A DNA stretch of 64,000 nucleotides from Lysinibacillus contaminans (GCF_001278945.1 NZ_LGRV01000007.1:424842-488841), one strand, 5' to 3'. Positions 1 through 9,453 are shown, counted from the stretch's first letter. The notes: generated from the letters alone by a model not told the origin. Program-made: numbers and translations.

Positions 1-507
1 GTATCTTCTGACCGTGGACACATTCAAAAAGAAATTGATCAATTAGCAAAAGAAATTACACGTATTGCAACGGATACTGAGTTCAACACGAAGAAATTAT
101 TAAGCGGTGGCTTCTCAGCTCAAAAGTTCCATATCGGTGCTAACTCGGGTCAAAATACATCATTAACAGTTGGAGACATGCGTGCAGCTGCACTTGGCGT
201 AGATGCTACATCTATTTCTACACAAGTTCAAGCAAATGCGGCAATTTCAACATTCAACAAAGCTCTTGAAACAGTTTCAACAGAACGTGCTAAATTAGGT
301 GCAGTTCAAAACCGTTTAGAGCACACAATTAATAACTTAGGTGCCACTTCTGAAAACTTAACAGCTGCTGAATCACGTATCCGTGATACAGATATGGCGA
401 AAGAGATGATGGCCTTCACGAAGAACAACATCTTAACGCAAGCTGCACAATCTATGTTAGCTCAAGCTAACCAACAGCCACAAGGTGTATTACAATTATT
501 AGGTTAA
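1..507 (+). CDS. hag: Flagellin, C-terminal part (5' end outside window)
   Basis: Reading frame 1 is open from the first base of the window to the TAA at 505-507. It encodes the last 168 residues of flagellin, the extracellular filament subunit. Visible hallmarks are the end of the N-terminal conserved helix and hairpin (EFNTKKLLSGG, FHIGANSGQ) followed directly by the C-terminal D1/D0 helices (AISTFNKALETVS, LGAVQNRLEHTI, ENLTAAESRIRDTDMA) and a terminal coiled-coil end (LLG). There is almost no variable D2/D3 region between the conserved blocks, so this is a short flagellin of B. subtilis Hag type. It is followed at once by an intrinsic terminator and then by glycosylation genes. Identity is certain; the start and promoter are not in view. 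Confidence 0.96.
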   Translation, partial: VSSDRGHIQKEIDQLAKEITRIATDTEFNTKKLLSGGFSAQKFHIGANSGQNTSLTVGDMRAAALGVDATSISTQVQANAAISTFNKALETVSTERAKLGAVQNRLEHTINNLGATSENLTAAESRIRDTDMAKEMMAFTKNNILTQAAQSMLAQANQQPQGVLQLLG

Positions 508-523
508 TTAATTAATTAATTAC

Positions 524-565
524 AAAACTAGCCTCTGAATAAATCATTCAGAGGCTAGTTTTTTG
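524..565 (+). terminator. Intrinsic terminator after flagellin
   Basis: An inverted repeat of about 17 bp (left arm 524-540, right arm 546-562, five-base loop) runs into a T run. It lies 17 bp after the flagellin stop, so it probably ends the flagellin transcript and separates it from the glycosylation genes. Confidence 0.93.
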
Positions 566-656
566 TTTGAATTAATATAAGCTCTCTGAGGATTTAACTA
601 AAAATCTAAATTTTTTGAGCAAAGAGACGATAATAGAACAGAGGTGAAATACTTTT

Positions 657-2357
657 ATGACAAACTTAGACATACAATATGAAATTAAAGATAATAGTTT
701 AAAATCAGTTAAGGTAAATGGATTTTTATTACATAGTAAATACAATCCTAAAAAAGAAGCAATAAATTTTATAAAGAGACATATAAAGCAGGATGTTTTT
801 AATATAATATTTGGATACGGTTTAGGTTATATAGAAGGGGCGTTAAAGGAGTTAAATTTTGATTATGAAAAAGTATTGTTTTTTGATCCAATAGAACAAT
901 TTAGTGAACATTCACTGAAAGGCTATGATGTAATTTTTACTTCTGATTTAAGAGTCATGAATGATTGTATTCAGAAAAAAGTAAGTTTTTATAGCAAAGA
1001 AATTAATATTATCTGTGCACCTAATTATGATAAATTATTTCCAAATCTCTATGCTGGGTTATTAAAAGAAATAAAAGATGTTCAAAATTTAAATATCATT
1101 TATTATAACACCACACATAAATTGAGTTTACAGTGGCAAGAAAATAGTGTTAGAAATATGTTCTATATATATGAGGGGAATTCGTTAGGGAAGTTGACAA
1201 AATATTATCATTCCCCTGTAGTTGTCGCTTCAGGTGGTCCCTCATTAACGAAACAACTGCCATTGTTACGAAATATAAGAGATAATGTTATATTAATAGC
1301 GGCGGGTTCTACGATAGGTACATTATTAGCGTCAAATATTGAGCCTGATTATGTTGTATCAATTGATGGTTCTTTAATTAACTATACAGCTCATTTTAAA
1401 AATTTGAATTTAAAGAAGACTTCTTTAATTTTTTCTGCTACTAGTCATTTTAAAATTCAAAAAGATTTTAAAAATCATAAATTTGCTTTTATAGAACCAA
1501 GAGAAGAAAAATACCAGCAGCATATAAAGAGACTTTTAAATATTGATTTGCCCTCAATTGAAGGTGGCGGATCTGTTGCGAATTTTGCATTAAGTATTGC
1601 AAGGTATATTTCGAGTGGACCAATTGCGGTAATTGGTCAAGATTTATCCTTCACAGATAATAAAACTCATGCGGATCATAATAAATTGGCTAAAACAATT
1701 GATGATACTTATTTAAAAGAAAATAATACATTTAAAGTGGAAGGTTATTTCGGTGACAAAGTAGTTACGGATTATCCTTTTTACTCCATGAAAACGAGCT
1801 TTGAAAATATTATGCTTTCGATAGAAGATAAAGATACTATATTTAACTGCACTGAAGGCGGTGTGAAAATTATAGGGATGCAACAACTTCCCTTTTCTAA
1901 ATTTATTTATGATTTTGTTGAAAAACATAACGAAGTTGAAATTGTTTTCCCTAGTAAAAATGAAATAGAGTATTCAAAATATATCGCTTTATTAGAAGAA
2001 GATTTAAAAATTTATACTCAAATAGGATTTGAATATAAAAGAGCGAATAAAATACTTGAAAAAAATCGACCTAATAATCATTTTACAGATAAAACACTAA
2101 AAACATTGGATAGTGTAGATGAAAATGTAGAGCTATTATTAAGAAAAGTGACAATGGAAAGAATTATAGATCCAATTACATTAGATATCATGACCAAATA
2201 TAAGGCAGAAGGCGAAGAAACACATTTAGAAAAATATAAAAGAGTATTCCAACAAAATGCCGATTTATATGCTAAATTATTAGAGGCTACTCATACGAGC
2301 ATGAATTTTGTAAGGGAGTCTATTGAAGAAGTAAAACAACTGGAGGTTAATAAATGA
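657..2357 (+). CDS. Maf/DUF115 motility-associated glycosyltransferase (first copy)
   Basis: A 566-residue protein of the motility accessory factor (Maf, DUF115/MAF_flag10) family, which transfers nonulosonic acids such as legionaminic or pseudaminic acid onto flagellin Ser/Thr in the cytoplasm. The N-terminal part holds the small Maf domain (IIFGYGLGYIEGALKEL near residues 55-70). The central DUF115 domain, which resembles sialyltransferase and MptE folds, contains VVVASGGPSL near 183-192 and VIGQDLSFTDNKTHA near 322-336. A helical C-terminal region follows. It starts behind a GAGGTG ribosome binding site at 642-647 and overlaps the next gene by an ATGA junction. The position between flagellin and the Leg pathway genes fits a flagellin glycosyltransferase. 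The sugar donor is inferred from the neighbours. Confidence 0.88.
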   Translation: MTNLDIQYEIKDNSLKSVKVNGFLLHSKYNPKKEAINFIKRHIKQDVFNIIFGYGLGYIEGALKELNFDYEKVLFFDPIEQFSEHSLKGYDVIFTSDLRVMNDCIQKKVSFYSKEINIICAPNYDKLFPNLYAGLLKEIKDVQNLNIIYYNTTHKLSLQWQENSVRNMFYIYEGNSLGKLTKYYHSPVVVASGGPSLTKQLPLLRNIRDNVILIAAGSTIGTLLASNIEPDYVVSIDGSLINYTAHFKNLNLKKTSLIFSATSHFKIQKDFKNHKFAFIEPREEKYQQHIKRLLNIDLPSIEGGGSVANFALSIARYISSGPIAVIGQDLSFTDNKTHADHNKLAKTIDDTYLKENNTFKVEGYFGDKVVTDYPFYSMKTSFENIMLSIEDKDTIFNCTEGGVKIIGMQQLPFSKFIYDFVEKHNEVEIVFPSKNEIEYSKYIALLEEDLKIYTQIGFEYKRANKILEKNRPNNHFTDKTLKTLDSVDENVELLLRKVTMERIIDPITLDIMTKYKAEGEETHLEKYKRVFQQNADLYAKLLEATHTSMNFVRESIEEVKQLEVNK

Positions 2358-2686
2358 AAAGTTCAAATGAAGTATTAGAATTAAAAGAGAGTTTTAATGA
2401 TTATTTGCATAATTTATCGGGTGGGGTATTGTATATAGCAAATTGTTTTAAGGAGGATAAATTAAGTGAAGCTTTAAACAGTATATATGATTTTTCAGAA
2501 GGTATGACATGGTTAAATGATGCAATGCGTCTTTTAAATGAACATGGTGATAATATTTTCATTGATTTTGCTCGAATTAAAGAGTATTTGATAGAAATAA
2601 ATGAAGGATTAGAAAAGCAGGATTATTTATTAGTGGCGGATATCTTTGAATATGAAATTGCACCGTTCTTTACGGAATTAAATTAA
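2354..2686 (+). CDS. Small acidic helical protein of the flagellin glycosylation locus, unknown function
   Basis: A 110-residue protein that I do not recognise. It is acidic, predicted almost entirely helical, and has no signal peptide or membrane segment. Motifs that could guide a search are YLHNLSGGVLYIANCF near residues 17-32 and EGMTWLNDAMRLLNEHG near 49-65. The C-terminus ends in EIAPFFTEL. It overlaps the upstream Maf gene (ATGA) and lies two bases before a second Maf gene, so it is almost certainly translationally coupled to both. A cytoplasmic partner or chaperone for Maf or flagellin is conceivable, but nothing in the sequence proves it. Confidence 0.75.
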   Translation: MKSSNEVLELKESFNDYLHNLSGGVLYIANCFKEDKLSEALNSIYDFSEGMTWLNDAMRLLNEHGDNIFIDFARIKEYLIEINEGLEKQDYLLVADIFEYEIAPFFTELN

Positions 2687-2688
2687 TT

Positions 2689-3921
2689 ATGCTGCAATTA
2701 AAGTGGGAAAGCTATAAAGCTAAAAATGGTGAACTTGCATTAATGCTCAACGGCTATCAACTTTATAGTAAATATAAACCAAAAGAAAGCGCATTTAACT
2801 GGATTCAATCTGAATTTGATGAAAATGCAGAAGAGTATATTTTAATAGGCTTAGGTTTAGGCTATCACTTAGAATATTTGTTGAAGTATGCTGGTAACAA
2901 AAAAATTTATGTTTATTATTTTGATGAAATTGAGCTAAGGCTTTTTGAGGAAAAAGGAAATAGTGAATTAATTCAACTTGAAAATGTTAAGCTAATAAAA
3001 AAAGTTACAGGTATTAGAATGGATGAAAATATTCAAATATTAATACCTAACGCATGGATTAAAGCGATAGGTGAAAATCATCCTTTAAACAATATTTTAG
3101 AGATTATAAAAATTAATCAGATGTCGTATAATCGTTCGAAAAAGCTAATGTATAGTAATTTTCAGTTAAATATTTTAAATGAAAGTGAAATTATCCAATA
3201 CAGTAATTCTCGCAAGATTGGGTGTTTGATAGCGGCTGGGCCATCCTTAGATCTGACAATTTTATGGTTGAAAGAACACCAAGGTGTAGTGGATATTTTT
3301 GTTGTAGGAGCAGCACTTAAAACAGTTCTAACATACGGAATATTACCAACTGGTGTAGTAATTAGTGATGCTAGCGATTTAATTCAAAAGCAATTTGAAG
3401 GCTTAAATTATGAAGGACCACTTTATTATTTAAGTACAGCAAATAATGCAACAGTAAAATTTTTAAATGGGCCAAAGTATATTTTGTATCAAAGAGGCTT
3501 TATACCAGCTGAAAATGAAGCGATTAAGAGAAACTCACCATTACTTGATACTGGCGGATCGGTGGGAACTGTTACATTCAGTTTAATGGAGAAATTGGGC
3601 TATCGTAAAATTGTTTTATTTGGGCAAGATTTAGGTTTTCCAAATAACCAGACTCATTCAGAAATGTCTAGTTCTAATGTGAAAATGAATGCAAATAATA
3701 TTAAACGAAAAATCAAAGCTAATGATGGAAGTATGATTAACACTAATTTAATGTTGTACTCATTTTGGAATTGGTATGAGGAAAAGTGTAAACAAGGCAA
3801 CTTGAAAGTTTATAATACAGCTGTTCAGGGAGCTAAAGTTTCAAATGTCGAATTAATTAATGAAGATATATTCAATAGATTAATCAAAGAAAACATTGAA
3901 GAAAATGGAGATTTTATATGA
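2689..3921 (+). CDS. Maf/DUF115 glycosyltransferase-like protein (second copy)
   Basis: A 410-residue second member of the Maf family. The N-terminal part repeats the layout of the first copy (YQLYSKYKPKESAFNWI near residues 24-40, LIGLGLGYHLEYLLKYA near 53-69). The DUF115 core has CLIAAGPSLD near 181-190, TGGSVGTVTFSLMEKLGY near 287-304 and VLFGQDLGFPNNQTHSE near 309-325. It lacks the roughly 150-residue helical tail of the first copy. The start has only a weak ribosome binding site two bases after the preceding stop, which suggests translational coupling. It overlaps legB by ATGA. It may glycosylate a different site or accept a different sugar; that is inference. Confidence 0.86.
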   Translation: MLQLKWESYKAKNGELALMLNGYQLYSKYKPKESAFNWIQSEFDENAEEYILIGLGLGYHLEYLLKYAGNKKIYVYYFDEIELRLFEEKGNSELIQLENVKLIKKVTGIRMDENIQILIPNAWIKAIGENHPLNNILEIIKINQMSYNRSKKLMYSNFQLNILNESEIIQYSNSRKIGCLIAAGPSLDLTILWLKEHQGVVDIFVVGAALKTVLTYGILPTGVVISDASDLIQKQFEGLNYEGPLYYLSTANNATVKFLNGPKYILYQRGFIPAENEAIKRNSPLLDTGGSVGTVTFSLMEKLGYRKIVLFGQDLGFPNNQTHSEMSSSNVKMNANNIKRKIKANDGSMINTNLMLYSFWNWYEEKCKQGNLKVYNTAVQGAKVSNVELINEDIFNRLIKENIEENGDFI

Positions 3922-4916
3922 CTAAAGTTTTGATTACGGGTGCAGATGGCTTCATCGGCTCTCACTTAACAGAGCAGCTAGTACGTGAAGGACATGATGT
4001 TCGTGCCTTCTGTTATTATAACTCATTTAATTCATGGGGCTGGCTAGATAACTCACCTCAGGACATTAAATCACAGTTAGACGTATTTACAGGGGATATC
4101 CGTGATCCTTATGGTGTTAAAGAAGCAATGAAGGGCTGTACACATGTTCTTAACTTAGCAGCACTTATTGCCATTCCATATTCATATCATTCACCAGCGA
4201 CTTATGTGGATACAAATATTAACGGTACACTAAACGTTGTGCAATCTGCACGTGAGCTGGGTGTAGAAAAGGTTGTACATACATCGACAAGTGAGGTTTA
4301 TGGGACAGCGATATATGTGCCAATTGATGAAGAGCACCCATTACAAGGACAATCACCATACTCTGCTTCAAAAATTGGGGCAGATCAAATGGCATTATCG
4401 TTTTACCGTTCATTTGATACACCAGTGTCTATTATTCGTCCATTCAATACATATGGTCCACGTCAATCAGCGCGTGCGGTGATTCCGACGATAATAAGTC
4501 AGTTAGCTAGTGGCAAAGATACAATTAAATTAGGGGCAGTGAGTCCGACACGTGACTTTAACTATGTAAAAGATACTGTTCAAGGTTTTATTTCTGTTAT
4601 GAATTCAGAAAAATCGATTGGTGAAGTGATTAATATTGGCTCTAATTATGAAGTGTCAATTGGTGAAACTGCTGAAATAATTGCCGACATTATGGGTGTC
4701 AATTTAACAATTGAAACAGATGAGCAACGTCTTCGTCCTGAAAAAAGCGAAGTCGAACGTCTTTGGGCTGAAAATAAAAAAGCAAAAGAACTATTAGGTT
4801 GGGAACCACAATATGGTGACAAGGAAGGTTTCCGTAATGGTCTAGAAGAAACAATTGAATGGTTTACAAATCCCAAAAATTTATCTCAATATAAGGCAGA
4901 TGTATATAATATATGA
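3918..4916 (+). CDS. legB: LegB, NAD-dependent sugar-nucleotide 4,6-dehydratase
   Basis: A 332-residue extended short-chain dehydrogenase of the LegB group. It converts GDP-GlcNAc (or UDP-GlcNAc in some lineages) to the 4-keto-6-deoxy sugar nucleotide, the first committed step to legionaminic acid. The NAD-binding TGADGFIGSHL loop is at residues 7-17. The catalytic TSTSEVYG segment (122-129) and Y-x3-K (PYSASKIGADQ, about 147-157) follow, with the substrate-binding RPFNTYGPRQS near 174-184. Overlaps by ATGA with both the upstream Maf gene and legC downstream place it inside one operon. Codon use is less AT-rich than in the Maf genes just upstream. Confidence 0.92.
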   Translation: MTKVLITGADGFIGSHLTEQLVREGHDVRAFCYYNSFNSWGWLDNSPQDIKSQLDVFTGDIRDPYGVKEAMKGCTHVLNLAALIAIPYSYHSPATYVDTNINGTLNVVQSARELGVEKVVHTSTSEVYGTAIYVPIDEEHPLQGQSPYSASKIGADQMALSFYRSFDTPVSIIRPFNTYGPRQSARAVIPTIISQLASGKDTIKLGAVSPTRDFNYVKDTVQGFISVMNSEKSIGEVINIGSNYEVSIGETAEIIADIMGVNLTIETDEQRLRPEKSEVERLWAENKKAKELLGWEPQYGDKEGFRNGLEETIEWFTNPKNLSQYKADVYNI

Positions 4917-6070
4917 ATAAACAATGGAAGCAATTTGCAGATGGAGTAAAGGCGATATATAAAAAAGATTTTGTACCTCTACATGAACCAACGTTTGATG
5001 ACAAGGAAGTTGAATATGTAACAGACTGTGTCAAAACAGGGTGGGTATCTTCTGTCGGTGCTTACGTAACAAAATTTGAGGAAGAACTAGCGAAATTTGT
5101 TGGGGTAAAACGCGCGGTTGCTGTTGTCAATGGGACAGCGGCATTGCATATTGCATTAAAGGTAGCGGGGGTTGAGGCAGATGACGAGGTGCTGATGCCT
5201 TCGCTTACTTTTATTGCTACGGCTAATGCGGTGAACTATTGCGGAGCAGTGCCTCATTTTATTGATGTACATAAGGAAACATTAGGTGTTGATCCGTTTA
5301 AATTAGATAGTTATTTACAGCAAATTTCAGAAATTCGTAATGGCGAACTATTTAACAAGCAAACAAACCGTCGAATTAAAGCATTTGTGCCGATGCATAC
5401 ATTTGGTCATGCTGTACATATGGATGAGCTGATAGCACTAGCAGAGAAATATCATTTAGAGTTTGTTGAGGATGCAGCAGAATCTTTGGGGACTTACTAC
5501 AAAGGTAAGCATACAGGTAGCTTCGGTAAAGTAAACGCAATGAGTTTCAATGGCAATAAAATACTTACAACTGGTGGCGGTGGTGCAATCTTAACCAACG
5601 ATGAGACGCTAGCAGATTATGCAAAGCATTTAACAACGACAGCAAAGGTTCCTCATAAGTGGGAATATGTGCATGATGAAATCGGTTATAATTACCGTAT
5701 GCCGAATATTAATGCGGCACTTGGTTGTGCACAGTTGGAAAAGTTAGAACACTTTTTAGTTCAGAAGAAAGCACTCGTTCGAAAATATGAAGAGCTAGTT
5801 GTCAATTTAGAAGGAGCCGCATTGTTTAAGGGACCTGCACATAGCAATGGTAATTATTGGTTGCAAACTTTAATTTTAGATGAATCCTTAAATCGAGATG
5901 AAGTTTTAGGGTTTTTAAATGACCAAGGGGTAATGAGTCGTCCGATTTGGCAACCGATGCATGAGCTTGTGATGTTTGAAAAATGCCCAGCTATGGATTT
6001 GGGTGTTACAAATATCTTAAAAAAACGTATTGTTAATATTCCGAGTACGCCATTAGAAACCAATCTATAG
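4913..6070 (+). CDS. legC: LegC, PLP-dependent 4-aminotransferase
   Basis: A 385-residue DegT/DnrJ/EryC1-type aminotransferase of the LegC subgroup. It aminates the 4-keto sugar made by LegB to the 4-amino-4,6-dideoxy intermediate. Features include the phosphate-binding VNGTAALHIAL (residues 76-86), VEDAAESLGTYYKG (near 184-197) with the ring-nitrogen Asp, and the PLP Schiff-base Lys216 in SFNGNKILTTGGGG. The family substrate loop YNYRMPNINAALG is near 260-272. It overlaps legB by four bases. The C-terminus looks slightly short but has the usual last strand and helix. Confidence 0.92.
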   Translation: MNKQWKQFADGVKAIYKKDFVPLHEPTFDDKEVEYVTDCVKTGWVSSVGAYVTKFEEELAKFVGVKRAVAVVNGTAALHIALKVAGVEADDEVLMPSLTFIATANAVNYCGAVPHFIDVHKETLGVDPFKLDSYLQQISEIRNGELFNKQTNRRIKAFVPMHTFGHAVHMDELIALAEKYHLEFVEDAAESLGTYYKGKHTGSFGKVNAMSFNGNKILTTGGGGAILTNDETLADYAKHLTTTAKVPHKWEYVHDEIGYNYRMPNINAALGCAQLEKLEHFLVQKKALVRKYEELVVNLEGAALFKGPAHSNGNYWLQTLILDESLNRDEVLGFLNDQGVMSRPIWQPMHELVMFEKCPAMDLGVTNILKKRIVNIPSTPLETNL

Positions 6071-6131
6071 ACAAAATAGTCATATCTTGGATATGGCTAT
6101 TTCATTTTATGAATTAAAAGGAGATGTTCAT

Positions 6132-7292
6132 ATGCATTGTCCTAAAAAAATATGTGTTGTTACAGGTACAAGAGCAGAATACGGTTTATTAAAAAGAATT
6201 ATTAAAAAGATTGAATTTGACAACGATTTAGAATTGCAACTAGTAGTAACAGGTATGCATCTGTCACCTGAATTTGGTTACACTGTTAATGAAATAGTTG
6301 ATGATGGATTTAAAACCGTTGAAAAAATAGAAATTTTACTTTCAAGTGATACTTCTATAGGGATGGCTAAGTCAGTTGCATTGGCAATCTTAGAATTTTC
6401 ACCTGCATTTGAACGATTAAAACCAGATATCATTGTTATTTTGGGTGATAGATTTGAAATGTTAGCTGTTGCACAAACAGCTTTATTTTTAAAAATTCCT
6501 CTTGCCCATATTTCTGGTGGAGAAATAACAGAAGGTGCCATCGATGATTCAATAAGACATGCTATTACAAAGATGAGCCACCTTCATTTTCCTGCAAATG
6601 AAGAATATCGAAATAGAGTCATTCAGTTAGGAGAACAACCTAAATTTGTTTTTAATGTAGGAGACCCAGGGGTAGAAAATATAAGGAAAATGGATTTTTT
6701 AACAAGGGAAGAATTAGAACAATTCTTTGGAATGTCCTTAGAAAAAGTGTTTCTTATAACATACCATCCAACAACGTTAGAATCTGATGATGCTAGTAGA
6801 CAAATTAAGGAAGTATTAACAGCATTAGATGAATTTGAAGACTATAATATAATTATTACAAAAGGAAATGCTGATACTGAAGGTAGAATTTTAAATAAGA
6901 TAATTGATGAATATGCACATTTAAATTCTAATCGTGTGAAAGTATATACTTCACTAGGCAGCTTACGCTATTTAAGTACACTAAAGTATGCAAAAGTTGT
7001 TATTGGAAATTCATCAAGCGGTATAGTGGAAGCTCCGATATTAAAAATACCAACAGTAAATATTGGTAATCGTCAGTTAGGTCGTGCTAAAAGTAATACA
7101 ATTATAGATTGTGGAAATGATTTTGAAAGCATCAAAAATGCTATTGAGCGTGCAATTCAACCAGAGTTTGTTGAAAGTTTCAAAGAATTGGGGCTACAGT
7201 ATGATGGTGAATCTACATCAGAGGATATCATTCGTATTTTAAAAGATGTAAATTTAGAAAATATTATTCAAAAAAAATTTTATGATAAATAA
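6132..7292 (+). CDS. legG: LegG/NeuC-type hydrolysing sugar-nucleotide 2-epimerase
   Basis: A 386-residue UDP/GDP-sugar 2-epimerase of the hydrolysing NeuC/LegG class. It releases the nucleotide and inverts C2 to give 2,4-diacetamido-2,4,6-trideoxymannose. The GT-B fold has VTGTRAEYGLL near residue 10, GDRFEMLAVAQTALF near 104-118 and HISGGEITEGAIDDSIRHA near 123-141. The nucleotide-binding GNSSSGIVEAP is near 294-304. An upstream in-frame ATG exists at 6087, but AAAGGAG at 6117-6123 sits eight bases before the ATG at 6132, so the later start was chosen. The reading frame reaches into the start region of the next gene. Confidence 0.9.
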   Translation: MHCPKKICVVTGTRAEYGLLKRIIKKIEFDNDLELQLVVTGMHLSPEFGYTVNEIVDDGFKTVEKIEILLSSDTSIGMAKSVALAILEFSPAFERLKPDIIVILGDRFEMLAVAQTALFLKIPLAHISGGEITEGAIDDSIRHAITKMSHLHFPANEEYRNRVIQLGEQPKFVFNVGDPGVENIRKMDFLTREELEQFFGMSLEKVFLITYHPTTLESDDASRQIKEVLTALDEFEDYNIIITKGNADTEGRILNKIIDEYAHLNSNRVKVYTSLGSLRYLSTLKYAKVVIGNSSSGIVEAPILKIPTVNIGNRQLGRAKSNTIIDCGNDFESIKNAIERAIQPEFVESFKELGLQYDGESTSEDIIRILKDVNLENIIQKKFYDK

Positions 7293-7302
7293 GGTGAGTA
7301 AT

Positions 7303-8376
7303 GTGAGTATTCGTGTTGGAGGAGATTTTGAATTATCAACTAAGCTATTAGTAGAGGAACCGATTTCTTCATTTGAAAGAATTGTATCGGAAATGTTTTC
7401 ATTTAAGATAAGGAATTATATTTGGACTGATATAGGTCGATCTGCTATTTTATTAGCTCTCATAGATATTGAAAGAAAATCTGACAAGAAGATTGTTCAT
7501 CTACCAACTTATATATGTGATGCAGTAAAACAACCATTTTATGAACGAGATTATGAAATTAAATATTATTCACTAGGAAAAACAATAAATAATCTGGCGC
7601 AAAAACCATTTGTGCAAGAAGGAGAGATTTTTTTATTTGCACACTATTTTGGTCATCAAAATTTTACGGTTGTTAATTGGTTAAATTCTTTACCAAATAG
7701 GAAATTTTTTGTGATAGAAGATTATGTACAATCATCTTTAAGTGAGTTTAAAAATGAGATTAGTGATTATCAAATATTTAGTTTTCGTAAGTTCACACCA
7801 CAAATAGACGGTGCGTTATTAGTGAGTAATTTGCCAATTAAATTAAATTTAGAAAATCCTGATACTTTATTTCTAGAAAATCAGCTTAAAGGGAAAATAA
7901 TTAGAAGCTGGACAGAAAAAAGTGAGTATTTTATAAATGAATTGAAAGACAGTGAGGCTTCTTTAAATAATGTAGTTATTCCAAAATCAATTTCATCTCT
8001 TTCAAAATATGTAATGGAGCGTCTAGATTTTGAATTAATTAAAAAGCAACGCATCGCAAATTGGAGGTATTTATATGAGAAATTAGAAGAGAAATTATTT
8101 TTTAATTATAAAATAGTACCCCTATTTAATCAGCTTGCTGAAGATGAAGTTCCATTAGGTTTTGCAGTTCAAATTGAGCAGGAAAGAGATAATTTAAGGT
8201 TTTTCTTAATTGAAAAAAATATTTTTTGTCCCATTCATTGGAAATTAAGTTTTACATTAGATAAAGAAGATGAGCAACTGAGTAACAGTGTATTAACTAT
8301 TCCTATAGATCAACGATTAGGAATGAAGGAAATAGATTATATAGTTGAATGTTTAGGGCTATATTACGGAGGTTAA
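7303..8376 (+). CDS. Divergent DegT/DnrJ-like PLP protein of the legionaminate operon
   Basis: A 357-residue protein that looks like a divergent DegT/DnrJ/EryC1 aminotransferase. It has a family-like sequence FVIEDYVQSSL with the PLP-ring Asp at about residue 140, then SFRKFTPQIDGALL with a candidate Schiff-base Lys at about 163. The glycine-rich loop of true DegT enzymes is reduced. An ATG at 7282 overlaps legG but has no ribosome binding site. AAGGTGAG at 7291-7298 points to the GTG at 7303, which was chosen. It lies between legG and legI, where no extra aminotransferase is needed for legionaminate. The product may be an acyl/amino-modified variant, or the protein may be non-catalytic. Specific role unknown. 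Confidence 0.72.
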   Translation: MSIRVGGDFELSTKLLVEEPISSFERIVSEMFSFKIRNYIWTDIGRSAILLALIDIERKSDKKIVHLPTYICDAVKQPFYERDYEIKYYSLGKTINNLAQKPFVQEGEIFLFAHYFGHQNFTVVNWLNSLPNRKFFVIEDYVQSSLSEFKNEISDYQIFSFRKFTPQIDGALLVSNLPIKLNLENPDTLFLENQLKGKIIRSWTEKSEYFINELKDSEASLNNVVIPKSISSLSKYVMERLDFELIKKQRIANWRYLYEKLEEKLFFNYKIVPLFNQLAEDEVPLGFAVQIEQERDNLRFFLIEKNIFCPIHWKLSFTLDKEDEQLSNSVLTIPIDQRLGMKEIDYIVECLGLYYGG

Positions 8377-8379
8377 GTT

Positions 8380-9453
8380 ATGGACACATATATTATTGCA
8401 GAAGCAGGAGTAAATCATAATGGTGATATAAGTACTGCAAAAAAATTAATTGATATCGCGAAAAATACCGGAGCTAATGCAGTGAAATTTCAGACGTACA
8501 TTAGTGAAGAAGTTATAAGTACATATGCACCAAAAGCTGAATATCAAATTTCTAATACAGGGAATGATGAAAGTCAGTTAGAAATGGTAAAAAAATTGGA
8601 ATTAACATTTGAAGACTTTAAAGAATTGAAAATGTACTGTGAAGTGAAGAATATTGAGTTTTTGTCAACACCGTTTGACTTACCGAGTGTAGATTTTTTA
8701 TTAAAGGAATTACAGCTAAAAACAATAAAAATACCATCGGGTGAAATTACAAATGCACCTTATCTTTTGAAAATCGCTCAGTACAAACCCAAAATTATTT
8801 TATCAACAGGAATGTCAACATTAGCAGATATTCAGGAGGCTCTGAGTGTAATAGCATTCGGCTTGTTAGGTTTAGACAAACCCTCTATAGAAAACTTTAA
8901 AATTGCTTTTAATAGCATAGAGGGGCAAAGAATGTTAAAGAAATATGTAACATTATTGCACTGTACTACTGAATATCCAGCTCCAATAGAAGACGTGAAT
9001 TTAAGAGCAATGGAAACAATGGTAAATGCATTTCATCTACCTGTAGGCTATTCAGATCATACTGAGGGTAATACTGTATCTATAGCGGCAGTTGCGAAGG
9101 GTGCAACCATTATAGAAAAACATATTACCTATGATAAAACAGCAAATGGACCAGATCACAAAGCTTCTTCAGAACCAGAAGAATTTTCACAATTAGTGTG
9201 TGCAATTCGATTAGTAGAAAAAGCCATGGGACATGGAATAAAGATACCTTCACCATCTGAGGTCAAAAATATCCCAATTGCTAGAAAAAGCATTGTTGCT
9301 AAAATATTGATCGAAAAAGGAGCTTCACTAACGGAGGAAAATATCACCATTAAAAGACCAGGTTCGGGAATTTCACCAATGCATTATTGGGAAGTCCAAA
9401 AATTTAAAGCAGGTAAGAATTTTGATAAAGATGAGGAGATACATTTGCAATGA
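8380..9453 (+). CDS. legI: LegI, N,N'-diacetyllegionaminate synthase
   Basis: A 357-residue NeuB-family synthase. It condenses 2,4-diacetamido-2,4,6-trideoxymannose with phosphoenolpyruvate to form legionaminic acid. The TIM barrel shows IIAEAGVNHNGD at residues 5-16, AVKFQTY at 34-40, FLSTPFD near 91-97, KIPSGEITN near 113-121, LSTGMS near 140-145, HCTTEYPAP near 189-197 and GYSDHTEG near 217-224. The C-terminal part is the SAF antifreeze-like domain (KSIVAKILIEKGASLTEENI near 306-325). GGAGGT precedes the ATG. The gene overlaps its downstream neighbour by an ATGA junction. Confidence 0.93.
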   Translation: MDTYIIAEAGVNHNGDISTAKKLIDIAKNTGANAVKFQTYISEEVISTYAPKAEYQISNTGNDESQLEMVKKLELTFEDFKELKMYCEVKNIEFLSTPFDLPSVDFLLKELQLKTIKIPSGEITNAPYLLKIAQYKPKIILSTGMSTLADIQEALSVIAFGLLGLDKPSIENFKIAFNSIEGQRMLKKYVTLLHCTTEYPAPIEDVNLRAMETMVNAFHLPVGYSDHTEGNTVSIAAVAKGATIIEKHITYDKTANGPDHKASSEPEEFSQLVCAIRLVEKAMGHGIKIPSPSEVKNIPIARKSIVAKILIEKGASLTEENITIKRPGSGISPMHYWEVQKFKAGKNFDKDEEIHLQ

